Part shown: in pieces, positions 47,427 through 55,312 of the stretch
How the letters are laid out: each line of letters starts with the position of its first letter
How positions within the stretch are numbered: position 1 is the stretch's first letter
Assembly: GCA_008375315.1 (NCBI GenBank)
Contig: CP032507.1
Coordinates: 4,010,141-4,074,140, forward strand
Origin: Ectothiorhodospiraceae bacterium BW-2
GTDB taxonomy: Bacteria > Pseudomonadota > Gammaproteobacteria > Thiohalomonadales > Thiohalomonadaceae
Direction of reading: 5' to 3'
Length of the DNA stretch: 64,000 nt
Program-made: the position numbers and the translations under genes
The notes under the pieces: model-generated
What the model was told of the DNA's origin: nothing
What the model saw: only the letters and a program-made list of their open reading frames with translations
The model's database searches: none

Positions 47427-47792
47427 CTATCGATAGCGTCTTGAGCGGGCAAACAGCTCCGCTCGTAGTATGGCAATCGACGACTCAATCTGCTCCTCAT
47501 CGGCGGTAGCAATGTCGGGAAAAAAGTTGACCTCAATAAACTCATCGGTACGATTATCCCTCTCATCATAGTGGACGACCCACCAGATAGCAGGGATTTC
47601 ACAGGCGATAATGCGCACCTTCTGTTCTAGATCCGCCTCGATTCTCACCGGCGCATCTGTCCCTAGCGCCTGCCTTAATTTAGCCCGTGCAGCGGCGCTA
47701 AGCGAGAGCTCGCTCAGAGTAAGATAGCTACTCTCCCCCCGCTCTAACAGCTGCTGCAACATCTGCTCAAGCTCTGCTAACAGGGCGTTCAC
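47427..47792 (-). CDS. HupH/HyaF C-terminal-domain protein (hydrogenase-maturation-like), stand-alone
   Basis: 121 residues from GTG 47792, with GAGGAG just upstream. The sequence follows the C-terminal domain of HupH/HyaF: a helix LEQMLQQLLERGESS, then LTLSELSLSAAARAKLRQALG, strands around VRIIACEIPAIWWVVHYDERD, and FIEVNFFPDI. Full HupH has an additional N-terminal half that is missing here. No hydrogenase structural or maturation gene is nearby; the next gene upstream is a K+ channel. It may assist a hydrogenase coded elsewhere or have a separate role. Confidence 0.65.
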   Translation of the reverse strand: MNALLAELEQMLQQLLERGESSYLTLSELSLSAAARAKLRQALGTDAPVRIEADLEQKVRIIACEIPAIWWVVHYDERDNRTDEFIEVNFFPDIATADEEQIESSIAILRAELFARSRRYR

Positions 47793-47830
47793 CTGCTCCT
47801 CTATCGACCGTAATACAGCGCTCGTAGTGA

Positions 47831-49675
47831 TTAGGAGCCACCCCGCCCACTGCGCTGCTCTCTGTAGCGCTGATACCAGCGCAACAGAGCACTTGCCGGG
47901 GCATACTTCCCGGTTAGAACATGGTAGAGGAGGTAGCCGTCACACAGCAGCCACTGCTGCCGATATCGAAACCCTAAACGGCTAAAAAAGAGGATCTTAT
48001 CTCGATAGGCCACCTCATATTCACCCTCAGGGACAAAGATCCGCTCGCCACCGCGAGTCTGCACCATGAGAGCGACAATCGGCAGCCTCTTCTCCCGATC
48101 GTGGGGATCGCGCAGGAGCTGATGTAAGGCAATCGTCCGCCCCTGCTCAAGGTGCTCGACTACCGCCGGAGCGTGGTGTTCGTCAATTAACACGCTCCAG
48201 TTTTCGGTCAGTTGATAGAGCTCCACATTCTTCTGCCCCTCCCGACTCTCCTCGATCAGACTCCACGGCTCCCGCTCTATTTCGTGCCTATCCTCTACGC
48301 TCAACAGCTCCATCACTGCGCTTAAGCGGCTTAACAGCAGATTGATCTGCTCTCGCGAGCGCTGCTGAAACTGACGCAAAAAGATATCCATCGGTGGATT
48401 AATGAGGTGGGTAAAGATATCGCGAGCAATAATTTCGCTCCGCTGCATCATCAGTTCAGGATTGACTTTGTTAAATATCGGTAGGTTATCGTGCCGATTC
48501 TGCCGTGCCACCATAAATAGAGTTCGATTTAACTCTTGGGCGGTCATAATAATCGACAGATTATTGGTATCATCATCGGTACCGGCAATCACCCCTACCG
48601 CACTCTCGACTCCCGCCTGCTGCAAGGTATCGGCCTCCGTCCCTCGTCCGGCGATAGCGAACGACTCACACCGAGTTCGGATCGGATCGGCCTCGACAAC
48701 CGTCACCTCAATCCCCTCTTTGAGTAGCTGGCGCTGTATCGCCTTACCAAAACGGCCATAACCACACAATATCCAGCGCCCCCGCGGCGGTTTATGGGGA
48801 CGAACCATGGCGCAGTGGCCTAGTTCGGTCAGCCACTCATAGAGCATATGCCCCTCGGGCGAGTGGATCGCTAGCGCAAACCGTTCGGCAAAGCGCTCAA
48901 ACGGATTTAAAATATAGTCGGTATGAAATGAGGCCATATTCTTCTGCGCATCTTCGCTCTCGGCGCGACAGATCACCTTCAGATTCGGGCGCACTAGCTT
49001 GACTGTAATCGCAATTTTCAGATTAACGCTATCCTCGTCGGTAATCGCCACCACACCACTACAGAGCGAATTGTGCAGCCCTGCCCACTCCAGCGCTTTA
49101 ATTCGTCGCGCATCGGCTAACAGCCCCGGAGTATAGGAGCCGTAGGGCATCAGTTCGAGTGAGCTGATGGTGGCGATATTTTTGTCGACCACGACCGCCT
49201 GTATCCCCCGCTGGTCGAGAAATTTAACCAGCAACTGGCCGGTATCACCAAAGCCACAGACGATGTAGAACGGCCGGTTAAGGCGCCGCACCGCCCGCTT
49301 AAAGCCGTTTTCGGCCACCGCCTCCCGAAATGAGTCATCTTGAATCAGATTGAGAATTTTACCGATAGCATAGAGCCAAGTAATGACCGACGCATAGAGA
49401 CAGAGCAGCACCCACAATCGCTGATGCTGCGTAAAGGGATAGGGAATCTCCCCAAAGCCGATCGTGGTGCTGGTATAGCTGATAATATAGAACGCCTCAA
49501 AGAAGCTAATGTGATAGGGCTCCCCCCCATCGGTCTGCCCCGGAATCAGTACTAAACCGAGTATCGAGATAGCATAGACCACAATAAGCAGAATAATCGG
49601 CTTACGCAGCCGCCGCATGACCAGATAGATGGTCTTATCGTGATAGTCAACGCTAGTATGGAGGTGGCGAGACAC
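47831..49675 (-). CDS. Two-TM potassium channel with two RCK (TrkA-N/C) domains
   Basis: This 614-residue protein starts at GTG 49675. TM1 is ~26-46 (IILLIVVYAISILGLVLI), the pore filter is TTIGFGE (70-76), and TM2 is ~87-105 (LWVLLCLYASVITWLYAIG). Cytosolic Rossmann domains start at ~136 (FYIVCGFGDTGQLL) and ~301 (RWILCGYGRFGKAI), each with GxGxxG-type nucleotide loops. An extra C-terminal region (~440-614) is present. This is MthK/Kch-like architecture with a duplicated RCK. A small membrane protein gene lies 21 nt upstream. Confidence 0.88.
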   Translation of the reverse strand: MSRHLHTSVDYHDKTIYLVMRRLRKPIILLIVVYAISILGLVLIPGQTDGGEPYHISFFEAFYIISYTSTTIGFGEIPYPFTQHQRLWVLLCLYASVITWLYAIGKILNLIQDDSFREAVAENGFKRAVRRLNRPFYIVCGFGDTGQLLVKFLDQRGIQAVVVDKNIATISSLELMPYGSYTPGLLADARRIKALEWAGLHNSLCSGVVAITDEDSVNLKIAITVKLVRPNLKVICRAESEDAQKNMASFHTDYILNPFERFAERFALAIHSPEGHMLYEWLTELGHCAMVRPHKPPRGRWILCGYGRFGKAIQRQLLKEGIEVTVVEADPIRTRCESFAIAGRGTEADTLQQAGVESAVGVIAGTDDDTNNLSIIMTAQELNRTLFMVARQNRHDNLPIFNKVNPELMMQRSEIIARDIFTHLINPPMDIFLRQFQQRSREQINLLLSRLSAVMELLSVEDRHEIEREPWSLIEESREGQKNVELYQLTENWSVLIDEHHAPAVVEHLEQGRTIALHQLLRDPHDREKRLPIVALMVQTRGGERIFVPEGEYEVAYRDKILFFSRLGFRYRQQWLLCDGYLLYHVLTGKYAPASALLRWYQRYREQRSGRGGS

Positions 49676-49696
49676 AGTCGAGCTCTGTTAAAAACC

Positions 49697-50077
49697 TTAG
49701 CGACGAATCACGGCGCTCTCAATGACCAACAACACAACCGAAGTGATATTGGCCAGCAGCGCCCCCCCAGAGAGCGACACGATACTCGCCATTAGCATCG
49801 GCGTCATCGGATTATCCACACTCACAAATACCGCCCAGATAATCGCCGCCGTCACCAGTTGTAGATCGGCGACCAAGCTAGTGGCCAGTAACAGCGCCCC
49901 CATGTGAGTTCTATCACCAAATTTGAGCGAGGTGGCGATCAGACTCACCACAATCGCCGCCATCAGCTCATAGACATTGTGGTGATCGGGATTATCGATA
50001 TCCCCCAAAAAGAAGCCGAAGTTAAGGGTTAACGCTAAAATGATAAAAAAACCGAAAAAGACCTTCTCTAAATTCAT
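49697..50077 (-). CDS. Small four-TM membrane protein beside the K+ channel
   Basis: 126 residues with hydrophobic segments at ~6-24 (VFFGFFIILALTLNFGFF), ~37-50, ~60-85 (GALLLATSLVADLQLVTAAIIW) and ~97-120 (SIVSLSGGALLANITSVVLLVI). Between the first two is a short polar loop with NPDHHN. It resembles small uncharacterised membrane proteins (DUF6394-like, from memory) found next to such channels. It is first in the unit with the channel, suggesting an accessory subunit. Confidence 0.7.
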   Translation of the reverse strand: MNLEKVFFGFFIILALTLNFGFFLGDIDNPDHHNVYELMAAIVVSLIATSLKFGDRTHMGALLLATSLVADLQLVTAAIIWAVFVSVDNPMTPMLMASIVSLSGGALLANITSVVLLVIESAVIRR

Positions 50078-50139
50078 TGCTACCGCCTCACACGCTCTCT
50101 ATCCCTACCGAGGGGCTATTGTAACGCGGCAGCAGCGGT

Positions 50140-50161
50140 GGCGGCTACATTTTTAGCCGCC
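50140..50161. promoter_or_regulatory. Perfect 8-bp hairpin in the divergent channel/thioredoxin gap
   Basis: GGCGGCTA (50140-50147) pairs with TAGCCGCC (50154-50161) around CATTTT. No T-run follows on either strand. It lies 63 nt upstream of the membrane-protein start and 140 nt upstream of the thioredoxin start. Confidence 0.35.
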
Positions 50162-50228
50162 TCATCGGGGCGATACTTGCAATCCAGCCCTTAGCACAGC
50201 ACAATAAATAGCTGCTCTAGCCCGCTTT

Positions 50229-50247
50229 AGCTCCCCGAAGAGGAGCT
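50229..50247. promoter_or_regulatory. Second hairpin in the channel/thioredoxin gap
   Basis: AGCTCC (50229-50234) pairs with GGAGCT (50242-50247). A short direct repeat, TTAGTAA-TTAGTAA-TTAG, follows near 50268-50286, just before the thioredoxin ATG. These could be operator elements; no clear promoter boxes were identified. Confidence 0.25.
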
Positions 50248-50300
50248 GGTGCGGATTCCTGCCTAAACTTAGTAATTAGTAATTAGACATATCTATTCAA

Positions 50301-50672
50301 ATGAGTAACTCACCCTACATTTTTAGCTGTGATAGCAGCGACTTTGAGCAACGAGTGCTGCACCACTCCCACACTACCCCGGTGTTGGTCGATTTTTGGG
50401 CCGACTGGTGCTCCCCCTGTCTAATGATCGCTCCAATGTTTGAGCGGGTGATCCCTGAGTATCAGGGGCGGGTGGTACTGGCCAAAATCGATGCTGACGA
50501 CAATATGAAACTCTGTGGCCACTACCGACTGCGCGGCTTTCCGACGATACTGCTGTTTATTGACGGCGAAGAGGTGGGGCGTTTTAGTGGCGCAAAACCT
50601 GCACCGGAGATTCGCCACTTCATAGAGCAACACCTCCCCTCGACACCTAAAGAGCACCCTGCCGATGAGTGA
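50301..50672 (+). CDS. Thioredoxin
   Basis: This 123-residue cytosolic protein has the thioredoxin fold. VLVDFWADWCSPCLMIAPMFE carries the redox pair with Ser in place of Gly (CSPC rather than CGPC), which tends to shift redox potential. LAKIDADDN, the cis-Pro region GFPTILLFIDGEEVGRFSGAKP and a short extra tail follow. The stop overlaps the next gene (ATGAGTGA), a response regulator, so both are probably made together. Confidence 0.92.
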   Translation: MSNSPYIFSCDSSDFEQRVLHHSHTTPVLVDFWADWCSPCLMIAPMFERVIPEYQGRVVLAKIDADDNMKLCGHYRLRGFPTILLFIDGEEVGRFSGAKPAPEIRHFIEQHLPSTPKEHPADE

Positions 50673-51786
50673 CTACAAAATTTTGATCGTTGATGATGAA
50701 CCGCTCAACCTATCGATTATGGAGGAGTTACTGCACGATCGTTACCACATTAGCTGCTGCGAGAGCGGTTATGCCTGTTTAGAGCAGACCGCCACTTTTG
50801 AGCCCGATCTGATCTTAATGGATGTCAATATGCCCGGTATCACCGGATTAGAGACCTGTCAGCGCTTAAAACAGACCTTAGAGACCGCCAATACGCCAGT
50901 CATTTTTGTCTCCGCCCTCACCCTGCCAGAGGAGAAGATGGCCGGCTACCAAGCCGGTGGCGAGGACTATATCCCCAAGCCGTTTGATGAAGAGGAGCTG
51001 ATTACCAAAATCGAACTGGCGCTGAATAACAAAAAGCGGCTCGATGAGTTTCAAAAGAGTAGCAGCGAAGCGATGCATACGGCGATGATAGCGATGACCA
51101 ACGCCGGCGAGATCGGTACCGTACTGCAATTTTTTCGTGACAGCTTTACCATCCATAACTATCAGGCGCTCGCCGAGCGGCTAGTTGCGGCGATACGGGA
51201 GTATGGACTGAGCTGCGCGGTACAGATATCGCTGCCAGAGAAGCGCCGTTATCGCGCCACCTCCTCCGGCGCGATTAAACCGCTCATGTTTCAGGCGCTA
51301 GAGCTGCTACAAGATGGCGAACGGATCTTCGATTTTGACTACCGCACTGCCTTTAACTTTCACCATGTCTCATTTCTGATCCTCAATATGCCTACCCACG
51401 ACATGGAATATTATGGTCGGCTCAAAGATCACCTCGCCCTGCTCGGCGAAGGGGTACAGGCGGCGGTCGAATCTCTACTCGTACAGGAGCACGAGCAGCA
51501 GCTAGGCCAGCAGCGCCAGCAGACCTCCGCCTCTCTGAGCGAGACACTGACACTCTTTGAGCAGCGCCAACGCGAGTCGCAATACGCCACCACTAACATT
51601 ATGCATACGGTTCAAAATGAGGTTGAGTATATGTATAACCATCTGGAGCTGACCGAGGCGCAGGAGCGCTATCTAACCGCCGTCATCGACAGGGCGAGTC
51701 AGGAACTAGAGCAGCTACACGACGCGCAAACCAAGCTAGGAGACCATCTACAGACGATTATCCAGCGCCTCGATACTCAACCTTAA
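50665..51786 (+). CDS. Response regulator with GAF-like and coiled-coil output
   Basis: This 373-residue protein has a REC domain at 1-~125 (acidic pair in LIVDDEPLN, phospho-acceptor in LILMDVNMPG, K in YIPKPFDEEEL). A helix follows, then a region at ~150-275 with GAF-like pattern (LAERLVAAIREYGLSCAVQIS, then FLILNMPTHD). It ends in a long Gln/Glu-rich coiled coil at ~275-373. No DNA-binding or enzymatic domain was recognised. It lies 8 nt inside the thioredoxin gene and 8 nt before aat. Confidence 0.82.
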   Translation: MSDYKILIVDDEPLNLSIMEELLHDRYHISCCESGYACLEQTATFEPDLILMDVNMPGITGLETCQRLKQTLETANTPVIFVSALTLPEEKMAGYQAGGEDYIPKPFDEEELITKIELALNNKKRLDEFQKSSSEAMHTAMIAMTNAGEIGTVLQFFRDSFTIHNYQALAERLVAAIREYGLSCAVQISLPEKRRYRATSSGAIKPLMFQALELLQDGERIFDFDYRTAFNFHHVSFLILNMPTHDMEYYGRLKDHLALLGEGVQAAVESLLVQEHEQQLGQQRQQTSASLSETLTLFEQRQRESQYATTNIMHTVQNEVEYMYNHLELTEAQERYLTAVIDRASQELEQLHDAQTKLGDHLQTIIQRLDTQP

Positions 51787-51794
51787 CCGCAAAG

Positions 51795-52535
51795 ATGCCA
51801 CCACTCCCCGCCTGCCCCGCCATACCGGCTAGGTTACCTGCCGGTGAGCTTCGCGCCTTCCCCGACATCGATTGTGCCCTCACCGAGCCGAACGGCCTGC
51901 TGGCCATCGGCGGTGAGCTTAATCAACACAACCTGCTGCTCGCCTATCGGCACGGCATCTTTCCTTGGTATAGCGCCCAAGAGCCCCTGCTGTGGTGGAG
52001 CCCGGCACCACGGGCGGTACTGCGTCCCGATACAGTCAAAATAAGCCGCTCACTTAAAAAAACCCTGCGCCACCGAGGCTTTACACTCACCATGGATGAG
52101 GCGTTTATCGAGGTCATTCGACACTGTAGTGAGCCGCGCCGCTACAGCGATGGCACCTGGATTACCCCCGACATGCAGCGAGCCTATATCGAGCTGCATC
52201 AGGCCGGCTATGCCCACTCGGTCGAGTGCTGGTTCGAACAACAGCTAGTCGGCGGCCTCTACGGTCTGGCCATCGGCAAGCTCTTTTTTGGCGAGTCGAT
52301 GTTCTCACGCCTCAGTGACGCCTCGAAAGTCGCGCTCATCGCCCTCGCACAGCAGCTACAGCGGTGGGAGTATCGGCTCATCGACTGTCAGGTCGGCTCC
52401 CCCCACACTTACTCCCTAGGGGCGTTCGATATCAGCCGTGAAGCGTTAAAACAGTACCTCACACGCTACAGCCACCCCACCGACTACCGCCGTGGCTCGT
52501 GGCAGCTAGATCCCACCCTACCTACGACCCCTTAG
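51795..52535 (+). CDS. aat: Leucyl/phenylalanyl-tRNA-protein transferase
   Basis: This 246-residue enzyme adds Leu or Phe to N-terminal Lys/Arg, marking proteins for ClpS/ClpAP. Hallmarks are PNGLLAIGGELNQHNLLLAYRHGIFPWY in pieces, WWSPAPRAVL, GTWITPDMQRAY, VGGLYGLAIGKLFFGESMFS and DCQVGSPHTYSLGA. It is followed by the second N-degron transferase after 9 nt. Confidence 0.96.
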   Translation: MPPLPACPAIPARLPAGELRAFPDIDCALTEPNGLLAIGGELNQHNLLLAYRHGIFPWYSAQEPLLWWSPAPRAVLRPDTVKISRSLKKTLRHRGFTLTMDEAFIEVIRHCSEPRRYSDGTWITPDMQRAYIELHQAGYAHSVECWFEQQLVGGLYGLAIGKLFFGESMFSRLSDASKVALIALAQQLQRWEYRLIDCQVGSPHTYSLGAFDISREALKQYLTRYSHPTDYRRGSWQLDPTLPTTP

Positions 52536-52544
52536 GAGCTCGAC

Positions 52545-53261
52545 ATGGGAGCCCACTGGCCATCACAACTCTACTTCTATATGACCCCTCCCCACGAGTG
52601 CAGCTATCTTCCACCGCAGCAGGCGACCACACTACTGGCCGATCCGAGCTATCCGATGGAGATGGCGCAGTTTAACCTACTAAGTGAAATGGGCTTTCGC
52701 CGTAGCGGCGATAGCGTCTATGCCCCCCGCTGTCGCAGCTGTAACGCCTGCCTACCGGTACGGGTCGTGGTGGAGCGCTTTCGCCCTAACCGTAGCCAGC
52801 GACGGAATCTGAAACTCAATCGCGATATCACCCTAACGCTCCTCCCCGCCCACCCGCCGACAGCTGAGTTACAGCAGCTCTATCAGCGCTATATCACCAC
52901 CCGCCATAGCGATGGGGGGATGGCCAATGATGGTCCGAACGGCTTTACTGAGTTCTTTCTTAGCCGCTGGTGCGACACCCTGTTTCTGGAGTTTCGGTTA
53001 GAGCAGCAGCTCATCGCCGTCTCGGTTATCGATCAGCTACAGCAGGGGCTCTCGGCGGTCTATACTTTTTTTGATCCGGAACACGCTAAACGGGGTCTCG
53101 GCACCTTTGCCGTGCTACAGCTCATTGAGCTCTGCCGCCAACGACACCTCCCTTGGCTCTATCTTGGCTATCTGATCCATCAGCAGCCGAAAATGGCCTA
53201 CAAACGCAACTTTCAACCCTATCAGCTCTTGGTCGGGGAGAGCTGGGTTACTGTCTCGTAG
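52545..53261 (+). CDS. bpt: Aspartate/glutamate leucyltransferase (Bpt/Ate1-like)
   Basis: This 238-residue enzyme adds Leu to N-terminal Asp/Glu. The N-terminal Cys pattern includes ECSYLP and RCRSCNACLPVRV, with ALP-like features GMANDGPNGFTEFFLSRW. The acyltransferase core has DQLQQGLSAVYTFFDPEHAKRGLGTFAVLQLIE, in two parts, and YLGYLIHQQPKMAYKRNFQPYQ. The last 40 nt overlap, tail to tail, the FapA-like gene. Confidence 0.95.
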   Translation: MGAHWPSQLYFYMTPPHECSYLPPQQATTLLADPSYPMEMAQFNLLSEMGFRRSGDSVYAPRCRSCNACLPVRVVVERFRPNRSQRRNLKLNRDITLTLLPAHPPTAELQQLYQRYITTRHSDGGMANDGPNGFTEFFLSRWCDTLFLEFRLEQQLIAVSVIDQLQQGLSAVYTFFDPEHAKRGLGTFAVLQLIELCRQRHLPWLYLGYLIHQQPKMAYKRNFQPYQLLVGESWVTVS

Positions 53262-55309
53262 CCGATACGCCACTCATACCCCCCCTCATCATTGGCAACT
53301 CGCTGCTGCTTGAGGAGTACCCGACTGAGATCGCTCTTCAGCCTCATGCGGCTATAGACCCCAACCACAACATTATCCCGATAGAGCGTGGCGACAACAC
53401 GCAGCGTCGCCCCCCCTCCCTGCTGCTGCTGCTGCTCTAGCAGCACCTCTAGCTCGCCGTCGATAAAGTTAGCATCACTCTCAAGCGAAAGAGCCTGCTG
53501 TTGGCGCTGCCCTCGCTCTACCTCAATCGCATCGAGACGGGAGAAGATAGCCTCTAGCTCCGCTTCAGCGCGGTTAATCTGCTGCTGTAGCGCCTCTAAC
53601 CGCTGCGTTAGCCTTCTCGCCTCCATCGACTGCTGATTCCCAAGCTGCTGTCGCTGTATCGTCAGCCGCTGCTGCTCAACTCGGGCGCTATCCTGCCGCT
53701 GCGCCACGGCGGTAATGGTGTCGTTAATCTGCCGCCGCTCCTGCGTTAGCAGCTCACACTGCTCCCGATGCTGCTGCCGCTGTGCCTTTAACGCCTCTAA
53801 CTGCTGCTGCCGCGACTCAATGTCGCGCTGCAACTTATAGCAGGTGCCAAATTCGATCTGGTTAGGCGAGCCCCCCTCCTCGCTCCCCGCCTGTTTGAGG
53901 GTGATATCACCGCAGCTACTGAGATGGCTATTGAGCAGTGTCACCCGTTCACCGATAAAGCTGCCGCCGCAGTGGACGACCGAGTGGATGACCTCTCTAT
54001 CGACCACGATATCGCCACTAGCCTCAATATCGGCATTGAGGATGAAATGGGCTCGAAGATGGCCGCCACAGCGAATTTTAGCACCGATAATCCCCCCCTG
54101 TACCAAGACATCGCCTACGATCTCGATCTCTGCCTGCCACACCTCTTTGGCCGTCAGCTTTCCCCCTTTAACCTTAAAACCCTCTCTCACCGCCCCTCCG
54201 ACCTGAATATCGCCATCATAGATCACATGACCGCTGCTGTAGTCGATATCGCCCTGAATTTTATGGACATCAAAGACAAAAATAGCGCCCGTACTAGTCA
54301 CCGCCGGCGCGCCGTGCAGCAACGCTTCAACCCCCATGCGATCGTCACTCAACCTAACCCCCTTACCGATATTGAGCTTGGGAGTTTTGAGCTTAGCGGG
54401 CGTGATCGCCTTGCCGAAGATATTCTTGCCCGCTCTGCCGGCAACAGCGGCATGGAGCTGCGCTAGCCGCTCCCCCGGTTCGACCATCGGCAGCTCGCCC
54501 CGATCACGATAGTCGATCTGCCCCCCCTCTTTAATCGTGCCGACGCGAAGCGGATCGGTATCGAATAGATACTCGATATAGCCCGCCCGCCCCTCTATCG
54601 GCGGGGTCGAGACGGCGATGACAAATGTCCCGCTCTCCCCCTCCTCGCCACGCAACAGCCGCTGTAGATGCTCATCGTCGAGCAGGCCATAGATCACTCG
54701 CGCCTTTTTTAACATCGCCTTTAGGCGACTGAGCCCATCCTCGGCTCGATCAGGTTTAAATAGCACCAGTTCGCACTGCTCACCAAGGCGATCGGTCTTC
54801 AGCTCAAAAGTGAGCTCAACGCCCCCCTCCTCCGGCTCGCCCCCCTTTTCACTCTCGGGCCGCACTCTATCGAGACGCTGCTGCTCGACCAGAATCTCAT
54901 CTCGCTGTTCGGGTCGCAGCGCCCCCTGCGCCACTAAAATATGGCCGATTAACTCCGCCTTATGGCGTTGGTTAAACTGTGCTCGTTGTCGAGCTAACGC
55001 TTCGCTCACCTGTAGCTCGGTCAGCCAGCCTCGCCCTACCGCTAACTGACCAAAACGGCGATCTAGTTGCCGTACTGTGCGCATTTTATGCAGCGCCACT
55101 ATCTGATCAAATTGCTCTTGGCTCAGTAGGCCATCTTCAATCAATAGCTGTCGTAGCGAAATAGGCTCTCTGTTAGCGTGAAGCTGCTTGGCCTTATTGA
55201 GTAGCGCTTTAAGCTGGACATCAGTCATCAAACGCTCTTTTTTGGCCAATAGCCCTAGCTGTAGTATCAGTGGCCGACGCCGTAATGCTCCCCCCGCTGC
55301 CGCAGCCAT
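53222..55309 (-). CDS. FapA-like (DUF342) protein with N-terminal helical domain
   Basis: 695 residues from ATG 55309, with GGAG 8 nt upstream that lies in the last codons of lysA; ATG 55228 is an alternative with a weak site. The N-terminal ~150 residues contain two LxxLLxxxGLLxxEQ-type units (LRQLLIEDGLLSQEQFDQIV and LGQLAVGRGWLTELQVSEAL), resembling MshEN/GspE N-terminal modules. The FapA-like right-handed beta-helix region follows at ~290-490 (IYDGDIQVGGAVREGFKVKG, IEASGDIVVDREV, CGDITLKQAG). A ~130-residue Gln/Glu/Arg coiled coil and a short C-terminal domain end it. The function is unknown; relatives are linked to polar proteins and signalling. Confidence 0.8.
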   Translation of the reverse strand: MAAAAGGALRRRPLILQLGLLAKKERLMTDVQLKALLNKAKQLHANREPISLRQLLIEDGLLSQEQFDQIVALHKMRTVRQLDRRFGQLAVGRGWLTELQVSEALARQRAQFNQRHKAELIGHILVAQGALRPEQRDEILVEQQRLDRVRPESEKGGEPEEGGVELTFELKTDRLGEQCELVLFKPDRAEDGLSRLKAMLKKARVIYGLLDDEHLQRLLRGEEGESGTFVIAVSTPPIEGRAGYIEYLFDTDPLRVGTIKEGGQIDYRDRGELPMVEPGERLAQLHAAVAGRAGKNIFGKAITPAKLKTPKLNIGKGVRLSDDRMGVEALLHGAPAVTSTGAIFVFDVHKIQGDIDYSSGHVIYDGDIQVGGAVREGFKVKGGKLTAKEVWQAEIEIVGDVLVQGGIIGAKIRCGGHLRAHFILNADIEASGDIVVDREVIHSVVHCGGSFIGERVTLLNSHLSSCGDITLKQAGSEEGGSPNQIEFGTCYKLQRDIESRQQQLEALKAQRQQHREQCELLTQERRQINDTITAVAQRQDSARVEQQRLTIQRQQLGNQQSMEARRLTQRLEALQQQINRAEAELEAIFSRLDAIEVERGQRQQQALSLESDANFIDGELEVLLEQQQQQGGGATLRVVATLYRDNVVVGVYSRMRLKSDLSRVLLKQQRVANDEGGYEWRIGYETVTQLSPTKS

Positions 55310-55312
55310 CGG

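Noticed and set aside
50140..50247. Two hairpins as intrinsic terminators
   Set aside because: Neither is followed by a T-run on either strand and both lie upstream of divergent genes.
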